Origin: Tessaracoccus coleopterorum
GTDB taxonomy: Bacteria > Actinomycetota > Actinomycetes > Propionibacteriales > Propionibacteriaceae
Assembly: GCF_011174705.1 (NCBI RefSeq)
Contig: NZ_JAANIJ010000001.1
Location: 1,302,001 to 1,366,000, forward strand
Direction: 5' to 3'
DNA length: 64,000 nt
In this document: positions 45,934 to 56,526 of the stretch, piece after piece
Numbering within the stretch: the first letter of the stretch is position 1
Layout: each line of letters opens with the position of its first letter
Program-made: the position numbers and the translations under genes
Notes under the pieces: generated by a model
Told to the model about the DNA's origin: nothing
Databases searched by the model: none
Seen by the model: the letters and a program-made list of their open reading frames with translations, nothing else

Positions 45934-47083
45934 CCTTCCGTTCTGTGGGAAGACTCGGCCAGGTCGGCGGCGATGGCGAGCGCGCCCCTGGCCTCCGGTG
46001 CCTCGCACTCCGCGAGGACGACGAACCCGTCAGGATCGGGCAACAGTGGACGCGAACGCATGGCGCGGCGCACCGAGTCGATGAAGACGGCTCCGGTGGC
46101 CGTCAGTTCTCCCGAAAGGCAGACGCGGTGCGGCGCCAACAACACCGCGGCGTCGGCGGCCGCGGCGCCGATGGCGGCAGCGGCGTGGGCCACTGCCTGC
46201 TGGCAACCCGCGTCGCCGTCGTTGGCGCGCTGGACGATCTCCCGCAGGCTCAACTGGCCGTGGGTCACCCGCAGCAGGTCGGCCAGGGTCTCGACCGAGG
46301 CAAGCGTGTTGAGGCAGCCGCGGGCGCCGCAGCGGCAGATCCGTCCACCCGGATCGGAGCGCATGTGGCCAATGGCCCCAGCGATCGACCCGAGACCGGG
46401 TGCGGGGCGCCCCCGATCACGATCGAACCGTCGATGGCGTGGCCTGCCCTGATCACGAGCGCTGAGGGGATCGAGCGCAGAGCACCGTAGCGGCTCTCGG
46501 CGACAGCGACCGCGTCCGCCTCCTTGATGGCGGTCACCGGACGGCCGAGCCTGCGCCCCAGCACGTCGACGGCGTCGACCTCGCCCCATCCCGCAAGCCC
46601 TTCGGGGAGGAGCCCGTCCGGGGCGGGGATCGCGAGACCGACGGCGGCGACGTCGTCCATGGAGGCCCCGACCTGCTCGGCCAACTCGGCCACGAGCAGG
46701 GCGACGCGATCGAGGGTGGTGTCGTAGCGGTGCTCGACGGGGAGCGGGAGCCGCTGCTGCGCGGAAACGGACCACGAGGCATCGGCGATCAGCACCTCGA
46801 AGGAGCGGCGTCCGACATGGACGCCCACCGCAAGATCGGACGAGCGCACCAGCGAGACGGCCTGGGCGCGGCGTCCGGAGCGGACGGTCGCCGAGGTCTG
46901 CACGACCCCGGACGACTGGAGGCTCTTCACCAGGTTGGAGACGGTGGCCGGGGAGAGCCCCGTCACCGAGGCGAGTTCCACCTGGGTGATCTGTCCGTAG
47001 ATCCGGACGGCCTCGACGACGGCAGCGGTGTTGGCTTCACGCAGAGAAGTCTGCGATCCCGGGCACCGTTGACTTCGATCACC
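45930..47083 (-). CDS. ROK-family transcriptional repressor, frameshifted
   Basis: About 385 residues. The N-terminal winged HTH reads TAAVVEAVRIYGQITQVELASVTGLSPATVSNLVKSL. The ROK sugar-binding core carries AVGVHVGRRSFEVLIAD, LAIPAPDGLLPE and HAIDGSIVIGG. The Zn2+ motif CRCGARGCLNTLASVE then starts the ROK signature region, and the fold ends with LTATGAVFIDSVRRAM. Breaks near 47065 and 46405. A GTG at 47083 with TAGGGT six bases upstream suggests a leaderless start. It is divergent from the ChvE-like importer operon at 47399, its probable target, and overlaps the downstream ATPase gene. Confidence 0.9.
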
Positions 47084-47089
47084 TTCCAA

Positions 47090-47095
47090 CCCTAG
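47090..47095 (-). promoter_or_regulatory. Putative -10 element of a leaderless transcript (ROK gene)
   Basis: Minus-strand TAGGGT, six bases (TGGAAG), then GTG at 47083. Confidence 0.5.
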
Positions 47096-47291
47096 CAACC
47101 TCCGGCGCCCCGAAGGCTCGCACACCGCATGCTGACTTCAGATTCGGAACTCAATCGATGGGGGCGGCCCAAGGCGCGTCCGGGCGGCCGCTGGCGGGCT
47201 GGCTACGAGGGACGGTGATCCGAAAGACCGGATGGCGACCGGAGCACCCTCCGGAACTGGGTCACGATTCGGTAACGCTTGGATTTACTAG

Positions 47292-47321
47292 TTGACGCCA
47301 ATCCGGGAGCGGGTCTAGCGT
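47292..47321 (+). promoter_or_regulatory. Promoter of the multiple-sugar importer operon
   Basis: TTGACG (47292-47297), an 18-base spacer and TAGCGT (47316-47321), 78 bases before the ATPase start. The rest of the 47084-47398 divergent region shows TTTACTAGTTGAC over the -35, a possible site for the ROK protein, and no gene. Confidence 0.55.
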
Positions 47322-47398
47322 TTGCTGCAGCCCATGAAGCAACCGTCCGGTCATCGGGGACCGGCCTTCGGGGCTGCAGTTGCCGAAGGGATCCGTCC

Positions 47399-48988
47399 AT
47401 GGCAGAGGATCCGATGATGCTCGAGATGTCGCACATCACGAAGGAGTTCCCAGGGGTGCGGGCCCTCGACGACGTCACCATGCGCGTGCGCAGGGGCGAG
47501 ATCCACGCGATCTGCGGCGAGAACGGTGCAGGCAAGTCGACGCTGATGAAGGTCCTCTCCGGCATCTACCCGCACGGCACGTACACCGGGCAGATCCTGC
47601 TCGACGGCCAGCCGGTCAGCTTCCACAACATCGGGCAGTCGGAGCAGGCCGGGATCGTGATCATCCACCAGGAACTGGCTCTGATCCCCGAACTCTCCAT
47701 CACGGAGAACATCTTCCTCGGCAACGAGGACACCCGCAGGGGCGTCATCGACTGGACCAAGGCCACCCGGGAGGCGACTGAACTCCTGGCACGGGTGGGG
47801 CTGGCCGAGAACCCGTCGACCCCATCAAGAACCTCGGCGTCGGCAAGCAGCAACTGGTCGAGATCGCCAAGGCGATGAGCAAGAACGTGCGGCTCCTCAT
47901 TCTGGACGAGCCGACGGCCGCGCTGAATGAAACCGACTCGGCCCACCTGCTCGATCTGCTGCGTGGGCTGAAGGCGCGCGGGGTCACCTGCATCATGATC
48001 AGCCACAAGATCAACGAGATCACCGAGATCGCCGACACGATCACCATCATCCGGGACGGGAAGACGGTCGAGTCGTTCCCGTCACCGCCGACATCGACGA
48101 GGACCGGGTCATCCGGGCATGGTCGGCCGCCCCTCTCCTCCCGCTTCCCCGAGTACACACCGAACGTCGGAGAATCCTTCTTCGAGGTCAGCGACTGGAC
48201 GGTCGCCCACCCCGATACCCCGACAGGCTCGTCTGCAAGGGCTCGACCTTCAACGTGCGTCGCGCCGAGATCGTCGGCTTCGCCGGGCTGATGGGCGCGG
48301 GCCGCACGGAACTGGCCAGGTCGATCTTCGGGCACGGCTACGGCACCTACCTCGGGGCCAGATCGTGATGGACGGTAGGCCGATCGACACGTCGACGGTC
48401 CCACGGGCGATCGCGGCGGGGCTGGCCTACGTCACCGAGGACCGCAAGCAGCTCGGTTTCAACGGGCTGGACACGATCGAGCAGACCACCGTGTCGGCCG
48501 ACCTGCGCCGCATCTCCCGCATGGGCGTCATCGACGAGGCCGCCCAGTACAAGGCGGCGGTCCACTACAAGGATCAGATGCGGACCAAGACGCCGAGCGT
48601 CAAGGAACCCATCACCAAGCTCTCGGGCGGAAACCAGCAGAAGGTCGTCCTCTCCAAGTGGCTGTTCACCCAGCCTGAGCTGCTCATTCTCGACGAGCCG
48701 ACCCGCGGCATCGACGTGGGCGCCAAGTACGAGATCTACGGCATCATCCAGACCCTGGCGAGCTCCGGCAAGGGCGTCATCGTGATCAGTTCCGAGCTCC
48801 CCGAGCTCCTCGGACTCTGCGACCGCATCTACACCATCGCTGAGGGCCGCATCACCGGCTGCCTCGCCCGCGGCGAGGCAGACCAGGAGTCACTGATGCG
48901 CCTGATGACCATCGGAACCACCAAAACCCAGCAGGACATCGATCCTGAACACCTCATCGACCGACACACCGACAGGACCGAACCATGA
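47399..48988 (+). CDS. Multiple-sugar ABC transporter ATPase (GguA/MmsA-like), frameshifted
   Basis: Two-domain importer ATPase, about 529 residues. Domain 1 has Walker [41 protein letters not shown], signature-region [17 protein letters not shown] and Walker [13 protein letters not shown] with MISHK. Domain 2 has [50 protein letters not shown] and [20 protein letters not shown]. The insert [16 protein letters not shown] and [11 protein letters not shown] match ChvE-associated GguA. Breaks near 47820, 48080, 48235 and 48355. The ATG at 47399 follows GAAGGG. ATGA links it to the permease. Confidence 0.93.
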
Positions 48989-50227
48989 CACCACGCAGAC
49001 AGTTCTTCGGTGGCAATCTCCGCCAGTTCGGCATGCTGTTCGCACTCATCGCACTCGTGGCCTTCTTCCAGTTCCGCACCGGCGGAAAGGTGTTGACGCC
49101 CACCAACCTGATGAACCTGCTCAACGGCAACTCCTACATCCTGGTCCTGGCGATCGGCATGGTGCTCGTCATCATCGCGGGCCACATCGATCTGTCGGTC
49201 GGCTCGATCGCCGCCGTCGTCGGCATCGCGGTGGCGCTCATCATGCGCGACTGGAGCGTCCCATGGCCCTCGCGATCCCCATGGGGCTCGCCATCGGCGC
49301 CGCCATCGGCGCCTGGCAGGGGTTCTGGGTTGCGATCGTCGGCATCCCGGCGTTCATCGTCACCCTCGCAGGCATGCTGCTCTTCCGCGGCATGAACCAG
49401 TGGATCGGCGAGTCGAACACCATCCCCGTGCCGCCGGCTTCCAGAAGATCGGTGCGGGCTACCTGCCGGAGATCGGCCCGGACACCGGATACAACAACCT
49501 CACGCTGCTTCTCGGACTCATCGCCCTGGTCGTGCTCGTGATCGTCACACTCCGCAAGCGCAGGCAGCAGGCCCGCATCGGCGCCGACCTCAGCCCCTGT
49601 GGATGACCGCCGTGAAGCTCGTGCTCATCGGCGGCGTCATCGTGTACCTCACCACGGCCTTCGCCTCCGGCAGGCCGGGCACCTCATTCCCGTGAGCGGG
49701 TTGATCCTGGTGGCGCTCGTGATCATCTACAGCTTCATCTCCAGCAGGACGGTGTTCGGGCGCCATGTCTACGCCGTCGGCGGCAACAAGCACGCCGCCG
49801 AGCTCTCCGGCGTGAAGACGAAGAAGATCAACTTCCTCGTCATGATGAACATGTCCATGCTCGCCGCGCTGGCAGGCATGATCTTCGTCGCCCGTTCCAC
49901 GGCCTCGGGCCCGTTCGACGGTGTGAACTGGGAACTCGACGCGATCGCCGCTGTCTTCATCGGCGGCGCGGCCGTCTCGGGCGGAGTCGGAACCGTCACG
50001 GGCTCCATCATCGGCGGCCTGGTGATGGCCGTCCTCAACAACGGCCTGCAGCTGCTCGGCGTCGGTGCCGACATGACCCAGATGATCAAGGGCCTCGTCC
50101 TGCTCATCGCCGTCGCCTTCGATGTGTTCAACAAGTCCCAAGGTAAGCCCTCCATCTCCGGGCTCATCACGCGTGCCTTCCGCCGTCAGGATCCGGTGAA
50201 GGCAGAGCCATCCACCACCCGCCCTGA
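48985..50227 (+). CDS. Multiple-sugar ABC transporter permease (GguB/MmsB-like), frameshifted
   Basis: About 414 residues, longer than RbsC, as is usual for GguB/XylH. Helices include QFGMLFALIALVAFFQF, LVLAIGMVLVIIAGHIDLSVGS (family signature), FWVAIVGIPAFIVTLAGMLLFRG, LLLGLIALVVLVIVTLRKRRQQ and LDAIAAVFIGGAAVSGGVGTV. The last helix is LNNGLQLLGVGADMTQMIKG. The basic cytosolic RKRRQQARIG loop is typical of XylH. Breaks near 49259, 49438, 49600 and 49675. The stop is uncertain; a one-base shift gives TGA at 50225-50227, 68 bases before the receptor gene. Confidence 0.9.
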
Positions 50228-50295
50228 CCCTCCACCCACCTCAACTCCATATCCCGGGTCACAACGACGGACCCGAAACCAGGAAGAAGGAACCC

Positions 50296-51401
50296 ATGCA
50301 CAAGACACTCAAGGCGCTCCTCGCAGTGACCGCCGCCAGCGCGCTTGCGCTGACCGGCTGCGCCGCAAGCGAGCGGGAGCCGTCCGCCTCGCCCACCGGG
50401 GCGCCGCTGCAGGCTTCGCCGCCGATTCCCTGATCGGCGTCGCCCTGCCGCAGAAGACGTCCGAGAACTGGGTGCTCGCCGAGAACCTCTTCAAGACGGG
50501 CCTCGGGGACGCCGGATTCAAGTTCGACGTCCAGTTCGCCAACGGCGGCGTGTCCGAGCAGCAGAACCAGATCCAGGCCATGGTCACCAACGGCGCGAAG
50601 GTCATCGTCGTCGGCGCCATCGACGGTTCGCAGCTCGGCACCCAGCTCCAGGCGGCCAAGGACGCCGGCGCCACGATCATCGCCTACGACCGCCTCGTGA
50701 AGAACACCGAGGCCGTCGACTTCTACGTCGCATACGACAACTTCAAGGTCGGCGTGCTGCAGGGCACCGCCCTCCTGGATGGCCTGAAGGAACGCAAGGG
50801 CGGCTCCGGCCCCTGGAACATCGAGTTGATCGCAGGCAGCCCTGACGACGCCAACAGCCAGGTCTTCTTCGACGGTGCCATGAGCATCCTGCAGCCCGAG
50901 ATCGACAAGGGCACGCTCGTGGTGGTGTCCGGCCAGACGACCTTCCAGCAGGTCGCCACCCAGGGTTGGAAGGCCGAGAACGTGCAGAAGCGCATGGACA
51001 CGATCCTGAGCGCCAGCTACAGCGGCGACACCGAGCTGCACGGCATCCTGTCCCCGAACGACACCCTCGCCCGGGCCGCCATGACGTCGGTCAGGAGCGC
51101 AGGCAAGGAACTGCCGGTCGTCACCGGACAGGACTCCGAGGTCGAGTCGGTGAAGTCCATCGTGGCCGGTGAGCAGTACTCGACCATCTACAAGGACACC
51201 ACGGCCCTCGTGGAGCACACCATCACGATGGTCAGCGACCTGCAGCAGGGCAAGACCCCGGAGGTCAACGACGACAAGTCCTACGACAACGGCGTCAAGA
51301 TCGTTCCCGCGTTCCTGCTCGAGCCGGTGATCGTCACCCAGGCCAACGCGGCCGAGGTGTACGCCAACGACAAGACCCTCGGCCCGCTGACCAAGGGCTG
51401 A
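50296..51401 (+). CDS. Multiple-sugar-binding lipoprotein (ChvE-like), frameshifted
   Basis: About 368 residues. Leader MHKTLKALLAVTAASALALT ends in lipobox LTGC, and the ATG is preceded by AGGAAGAAGG. After a short linker the receptor starts SLIGVALPQKTSENWVLAEN. Core motifs are FANGGVSEQQNQIQAMVTNGAKVIVVGAIDGSQL, IIAYDRLVKNTEAVDFYVAYDN (the ChvE/XylF-type DRL motif), HGILSPNDTLARAAM and VVTGQDSEVESVKSIVAGEQYSTIYKDTT. This type of receptor binds arabinose, xylose, glucose or galactose. One break near 50418. The operon closes with a very strong terminator. Confidence 0.93.
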
Positions 51402-51435
51402 GCCACACCCGCGGGGCACAGGTCCCCGACCAACC

Positions 51436-51464
51436 GATGGGCCCCGGCACTGCCGGGGCCCATC
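51436..51464 (+). terminator. Terminator of the multiple-sugar importer operon
   Basis: Perfect 13-bp stem GATGGGCCCCGGC / GCCGGGGCCCATC with a three-base loop, then TCCCTTCCCT, 34 bases past the receptor stop. Confidence 0.85.
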
Positions 51465-51680
51465 TCCCTTCCCTCTCCGAGACAGTGGATGGAACCGCCC
51501 CCACAGGGCTGTTGGACACGTGCAGAACTGTCGGGAGCCTTGCCGGGCCTCCAAAAGGAGGCGCCCCGCCGCACCGGGCTCCACGCGATTCAAACCGATG
51601 CCGTCACGCGCTTGTGCACCCACCGGAACGACGACGACCCGGCCCGCGGACGGGGTCGGGGTCGCGGCCTGAGCCGTGGG

Positions 51681-52122
51681 CTACTGGTCGCTGGTGCGGA
51701 CGCCCACCGTGAGCATCACGTTGGCGTACAGGCGCTGGTCACCCGACATGACGTAGACGGTCACGTCGCTGGACTTGGCGGCCTCGTAGAAGTCCCAGCG
51801 CTTGATCTCGACGAACGGCGTGCCCGCCATCGTCGCGCGGTATTCGTCGTGGGCCGGGATGGAGTCGGGGCGCTCGACGCCGGTAGCGTCGTCGGCGGGC
51901 ACCATGATGGCGACCTGCTCGATCGGGATGGTCTCCTTGATCACCTCGAGGATCTGGCTCACCGAGAGCAGGCCGGGGCCAGGTTGAGGTAGATCCGCTC
52001 GGCACTCGGGTTGACCCGTTCACTGACGGGTAGTTGCCGTCACCGATCAGGATCCTGCCGCCGTGACCGGCGCGTCCGAGGGCACCGAGGAGCTGGGGAT
52101 GGGTCATGGGTCCGTAGAGCAC
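51681..52122 (-). CDS. fucU: RbsD/FucU-family sugar mutarotase, probably L-fucose mutarotase, frameshifted
   Basis: About 146 residues, the usual FucU length. The start LYGPMTHPQLLGALGRAGHGGRILIGDGNYPS carries the catalytic His (AGHGGRILIGDGN). The end RATMAGTPFVEIKRWDFYEAAKSSDV and LYANVMLTVGV holds the Tyr/Asn of the active site. The enzyme interconverts the anomers of L-fucose (FucU) or ribose pyranose/furanose forms (RbsD). FucI, FucK and a fucose-type importer in the same operon favour fucose. Breaks near 52030 and 51975. GTG start with GAAAGGA; last gene of the fuc operon, 11 bases after the LacI gene. Confidence 0.85.
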
Positions 52123-52133
52123 GGGTGTTCCTT

Positions 52134-53122
52134 TCAGGTTGATTCGCGGACGATGAGGGTGGCCGGGACGACCGTCGTCTCGGCCGGTTCCCCTCGAGCA
52201 TGAGTTTGAGCGCGTCAACGGCGAGCTCACCGACCCGGGAGAAGTCCTGGCGCAGCGTCGTGAGCGAGGGAAACAGTGCATCGGCTCCGGCCATGTCGTC
52301 GAAGCCCACCACCCGCACCTCGCGCGGGATCGCGATGCCGCGCCGCTGCAGCATGCCGAGGCAGCCGAGCGCAAGCTGATCGTTGGCCGCGAACACGCCG
52401 TCGAAGCTGCCCTGTTCGAGGCCTTCGATGAGGGGATAGGCGGCCGACGCGTCCCAGGATTCGGCATGCAGTACCCGCTCGGGGATCCCGGCCTCGGCAC
52501 AGGCCTCGCGGTAGCCCTCGAGGCGCAGCGCGGCATCCATCCAGTCCAGCGGACCGGCGATGTGCACAATGCGACGCGAGCCGCGCCCGAGCAGGTGCGC
52601 GACGGCCTGTTTCGCCCCCTCCTTGTGGTCGACGGCGACGCCGACCGAGGTGGCGGGCAGGTCGTGGGCCCGGCCGACGACCACCGTCGGCGTGGCTGCC
52701 GCGATCTCGGCCACCCATGCCGGCGAATCGGCGCGACCACCGAGGATGATGATGCCGTCGGCGCTCAGCGGCACGAGGTCGCGCGGGTCGGGAGTTTCGC
52801 TGAACCCGAACGGCGCGACGGTGGTGGAGATGTGCAGGTCAAGCGCGGCGAGCTGCTGACAGATCGCCACGAAGGTCGCGGCATGGCCATGGAACAGCGG
52901 CACCGCGTCGATCACGTGGACCGAGCCGGTGCGGTGCGCCGAGAGCGATCTGGCGGCCAGGTTCGGCTGGTAGTTCAACTCCTGCACCGCCGCCATGACC
53001 CGCTCGCGGGTCTCGTCTGCGACCGCGTCCACGCCGCGGACGACGCGGGAGACGGTCTGGATCGACACGCCCGCCATGTCGGCCACGTCGCGGAGCTTCA
53101 CCCGCTTCACGGCCGGGTTCAT
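52134..53122 (-). CDS. LacI-family repressor of the fucose operon, frameshifted at the end
   Basis: About 329 residues with HTH VKLRDVADMAGVSIQTVSRVVRG and hinge PNLAARSLSAHRTGSVHVID. The effector-binding core follows: ADGIIILGGRADSPAWVAEIA, VGVAVDHKEGAKQAVAHLLG, RRIVHIAGPLDWMDAALRLEGY, GVFAANDQLALGCLGML, VRVVGFDDMAGADALFPSLTTL. It differs clearly from regulators A and B. One break near 52190 restores the ending TTVVPATLIVREST. ATGA overlaps the kinase stop. The LacI-type palindrome at 60235-60248 is its likely site; L-fucose or a pathway intermediate would be the inducer. Confidence 0.9.
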
Positions 53123-54525
53123 CTGCGGGGCCGGTACGTGACGGTGGATGCGCTCGCCCCGATGACGGCGTTGCGGTCGACCGGATCGAGGCTGCCCATC
53201 ACCTCGAGCTGGGCCAGCATCGAGCCGAGGACAGATGCCTCGACCGGACCGGCCACGACGGGGATCCCGAGGGCGTCGGCGGTCAGCTGGCACAGCAGCG
53301 CGTTCCGCGACCCGCCCCCGACGAGGTTGAGCTGAGGCACCTGGACGCCGGTGAGTTCGTTGAGGGCGTCGATGGCCCTGCTGTAGCGGGACGCGAGCGA
53401 CTCGAGCACGACCCGGACGATCCCGCCCTCCGTCAGGTCGCCCTCGACCCCGGTCTCCTTGAGCGCTGCACGGATCCGGTCGACCATGCCGCCGGGAGCG
53501 ACGAAGCGCGGATCGTCCGTGTCTATGGTGACGCCCGTCGACGGGGCTGCCTCGGCGAGCCGGATCAGCTCCACGATGTTGTCCGTGCGTCCCTCGGCGC
53601 GCCACTGGCGCTGGCACTCCTGCAGGATCCACATGCCGGTGAGGTTGAACAGTGGGCGGAGGCCGGCGTCGGCCTGCGCCTCGTTGGAGAGCCCGAGCGC
53701 CCTGGCCTCCGGCGAGAGCAGCGGGTCGTCCCGCAGCACTCCGAGAACCGACCACGAGCCGCAGCTCAGGAAGTAGGCGTCCCGGTCGAGGTCGCGCTGG
53801 AGGGCGTGGACGGCGCATGCGGTGTCATGGCCTCCCGCCCGCACCACGGTGAGAGACTCGAGGCCCTCGACGACGCACGGCCCGGCGACGACATGCTCCG
53901 GCGCGGGATCACCGAACCAGTTCCTGGGGATCCCGAGGGCCTCCATCACCTCGTCGGAGAAGGCGTCGGCACCCGGGACGCACAGGCCCGAGGTGGACGC
54001 GGGCGAACGGGACCACCCGAGGCGGCCGCTCAGCAGGTAGGTGAAGTAGTCGGCGAGGAACAGCACGCGCTCGGTCCGCGCGGCGGCCTCGGGCTCCTCC
54101 GCGATGAACGCGAAGAGCTGATTGCTGGTGTTGATGACCGCAGGGGCGATCCCCGTCGCCGCCCAGGCGGTCTCCTCATCGAGCCGCGCCGTGTAGGCGG
54201 GCAGTGTGCGGTTGGTCCGCTCGTCACGGTAGGCCCGCCCGGGGGTCACCGGCTCCCCGTCAGCCCCGAGCGCCACGTGGTCGACTCCCCACGTGTCGAC
54301 CGAGACGCTGATGGCGTCGGGGAACATCCGGACGGCGTCACGGAGGCCCGCGATGACCTCGTCACCGATGTAGTCGAGATCCCAACTCAGATATCCGTCG
54401 ACGAGGCGCGCCTCATGCGGGAACCGGCGGACCTCAACCTCGTCGATGCGGCCCTCGTGGAAGGTGCCTGCGACGATGCGGCCGGACGACGAACCGAGGT
54501 CGACGGCGAGGACGGTGACGGACAC
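53119..54525 (-). CDS. fucK: L-fuculokinase / rhamnulokinase-type FGGY kinase
   Basis: Intact 468-residue FGGY carbohydrate kinase. The N-terminus VLAVDLGSSSGRIVAG is the first phosphate loop. VSVDTWGVDHVAL holds the catalytic Asp, YRDERTN follows, and HDTACAVHAL and SCGSWSVLGV form the second phosphate region. LVGGGSRNALLCQLTADALGIPVVAGPVEASVLG is the C-terminal ATP-site motif. The overall style is RhaB-like, which is common for actinobacterial kinases paired with FucI. In context it makes L-fuculose-1-phosphate. GTG start with AAGGAG five bases away. An uninterrupted frame of this length shows that local sequence is good here. Confidence 0.88.
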   Translation of the reverse strand: MSVTVLAVDLGSSSGRIVAGTFHEGRIDEVEVRRFPHEARLVDGYLSWDLDYIGDEVIAGLRDAVRMFPDAISVSVDTWGVDHVALGADGEPVTPGRAYRDERTNRTLPAYTARLDEETAWAATGIAPAVINTSNQLFAFIAEEPEAAARTERVLFLADYFTYLLSGRLGWSRSPASTSGLCVPGADAFSDEVMEALGIPRNWFGDPAPEHVVAGPCVVEGLESLTVVRAGGHDTACAVHALQRDLDRDAYFLSCGSWSVLGVLRDDPLLSPEARALGLSNEAQADAGLRPLFNLTGMWILQECQRQWRAEGRTDNIVELIRLAEAAPSTGVTIDTDDPRFVAPGGMVDRIRAALKETGVEGDLTEGGIVRVVLESLASRYSRAIDALNELTGVQVPQLNLVGGGSRNALLCQLTADALGIPVVAGPVEASVLGSMLAQLEVMGSLDPVDRNAVIGASASTVTYRPRR

Positions 54526-54560
54526 GGGGGCTCCTTGGTCGGTTTGGGTGAGATGGGACG

Positions 54561-54602
54561 CCCTGGGTCGCCCGGCGGCCGAGGCTGCCGGGCGACCCAG
54601 GG
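54561..54602 (-). terminator. Intra-operon hairpin between fucI and fucK
   Basis: Perfect 16-bp stem CCCTGGGTCGCCCGGC / GCCGGGCGACCCAGGG with a ten-base loop, directly after the fucI stop. No U-tract. It may lower fucK expression or protect the fucI message rather than end transcription completely. Confidence 0.6.
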
Positions 54603-54611
54603 CGGGGTTGA

Positions 54612-56374
54612 TCAGGCGTACAGCGGTCCGAAGTTGGCGCAGGCGCGGAAGTCCGCACCCTCGAGGTCCTTCGTGCCGAACGATGCCCACACCTTCGGCC
54701 GGAAGATCTTCTCCTCAGGCACGTTGTGCATGTTGACCGGGATGCGCAGCATCGAGGCCAGGGTGATCAGGTCGGCGCCGATGTGGCCGTACGAGATCGC
54801 ACCGTGGTTGGCGCCCCACTGGTTCATCACCTCGTAGACGCTGGTGAAGGCGCCCCCGCCGGTGAGGTTCGGGACGAACCAGGTGGTCGGCCATGCGGGG
54901 TCGGTGCGCAGCTCGATGGTCGTGGCCACCTCGTCGGGCAGTTCGACGGTGTAGCCCTCGGCGATCTGGAGGACCGGGCCGAGCCCGTCGACCAGGTTGA
55001 TGCGGCACATCGTGACCGGCACCTCGCCCGCGGAGCGGAAGTGCGTCGAGAAGCCGCCGCCGCGGAAGTAACCCACGTTGGCCGGGTGGAACTCCGTGGC
55101 GTCGAGCATGGCCTGGCAGTCCTCGTCGGTGAGGTCCCACCAGTTCTTGATGACGTTCTCGCCGTCCTGGGTGGCGGCGAAGGTGCCGTCAAGGGTGGTC
55201 GAGCCCGAGTTGCGCAGGTCGATGACGCCACCGGCGGCGCGGCCCTCAAGCTTGTGGCCCGTGACACGCTCGACGGCCTCGGAGCTCCAGAAGGTACGCA
55301 CGTCGGAGAACAGCTGCGACTTGTTGGTGAGCAGGTGGTTGAACAGCATCGAAGCGCCGTTGAGGGAGTCGTTCTCCGTGGCCAGCATGTAGGGCGCACG
55401 CTTGCCGTTCCAGTCGAACGTGGTGTTGAGGATGGTCTCCATCAGGTCACCGTTGGGCATTCCGTCGGTCCACTGACGCTGGCCCTGGAAGCCTGCCACG
55501 AGGGCGCCGTGGCCGTTGGCCTCCTCGCCGAAGCCGAGCTCGGCAAGACGCGGGTTACCGACCATCAGGTCACGCGCGATCAGCGTCATCTTCGTGCAGT
55601 ACTCCCACCACGCCTCGTGCTGGTCGTCCATCCGCTGGTCTGCGGGGTTGAAGTCGCGCCCCTGCTTCAGGTTGGCCCGCACCCACGCGTAAGCCACCTC
55701 GTACTCGTCCTTGTCGAAGATCTCCTCGCGGACGCGGCGGTCGAACTCGGACATGTCGATGTACTCGTTGCGCATGCCGAGGTACTTGACCCAGAACTCG
55801 TCCTTGACGACGGAGCCTGCGATGCCCATCGAGACACCACCCATGGCGAGGTAGGCCTGGTGGCGCATCTGCGCGACGGCGAGGCCGGCACGCGCGTAGG
55901 AGAGGAGGCGCTCCTTCTCGGCCTCGGGGATGGTCTCGTCATCTGCGTCGAGGACGTTCTCTCCGTAGATGCCGAAGGCCGGGATGCCGAGCTGGGCGTG
56001 ACCGGCGAGGGCGGCCGCCAGGTACACGGCGCCGGGACGCTCGGAGCCGTTGAAGCCCAGATGGCGTGCGGCATGTTGCGATCCATGTCCACCGTCTCGG
56101 TGCCGTAGCACCAGCAGGGGGTGACCGAGAGGGTGAGACCGACATTCTCGCGGCGGAACTTGACGCCTGCCGCCTGCGCCTCGGCGACACCACCGATGGT
56201 GCTGTCTGCGATCACCACCTGGACGGGCGTGCCGTCAGGGTAGCGCAGCTCCGATTCATAGAGCGCAGCCACCCGCTTGGCCATATTCATCGTCTGATCC
56301 TCGAGGCTCTCGCGGACGCCGCGGCGTCGGCCGTCGATGATGGGTCGGATCCCGATCTTGGGGTAGTTGGACAC
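54612..56374 (-). CDS. fucI: L-fucose isomerase, one frameshift
   Basis: About 587 residues, the size of FucI (E. coli 591). The N-terminus [21 protein letters not shown] and the block [15 protein letters not shown], then [23 protein letters not shown], are canonical. [36 protein letters not shown] (metal-binding Glu/Asp) and [19 protein letters not shown] (metal-binding His) complete the active site. The enzyme converts L-fucose to L-fuculose with Mn2+ and also handles D-arabinose. One break near 56062 (between HAIWA and LGFNG). It lies downstream of the importer genes and upstream of the kinase. Confidence 0.96.
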
Positions 56375-56490
56375 GGATCACACCTTCTTGAGTGCTTGTT
56401 CTGGTGAAGAGGAAAATGTTGTCCGGCTGGACGGCACGGGGACCGCAGGCCGGGCAGTGCTGCGGGGGCGCGATGTGGGGTGGGGTGTGG

Positions 56491-56520
56491 GGTGGGGTGG
56501 GCCCTGCGGCCCACCCCACC
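56491..56520 (-). terminator. Hairpin after the fucose receptor gene
   Basis: Perfect 13-bp stem GGTGGGGTGGGCC / GGCCCACCCCACC with a four-base loop, seven bases past the receptor stop. A G-rich tract with GTGGGGTGGGGTG repeats borders it. It probably shapes relative expression of importer and enzymes within the operon. Confidence 0.65.
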
Positions 56521-56526
56521 GGTTAC

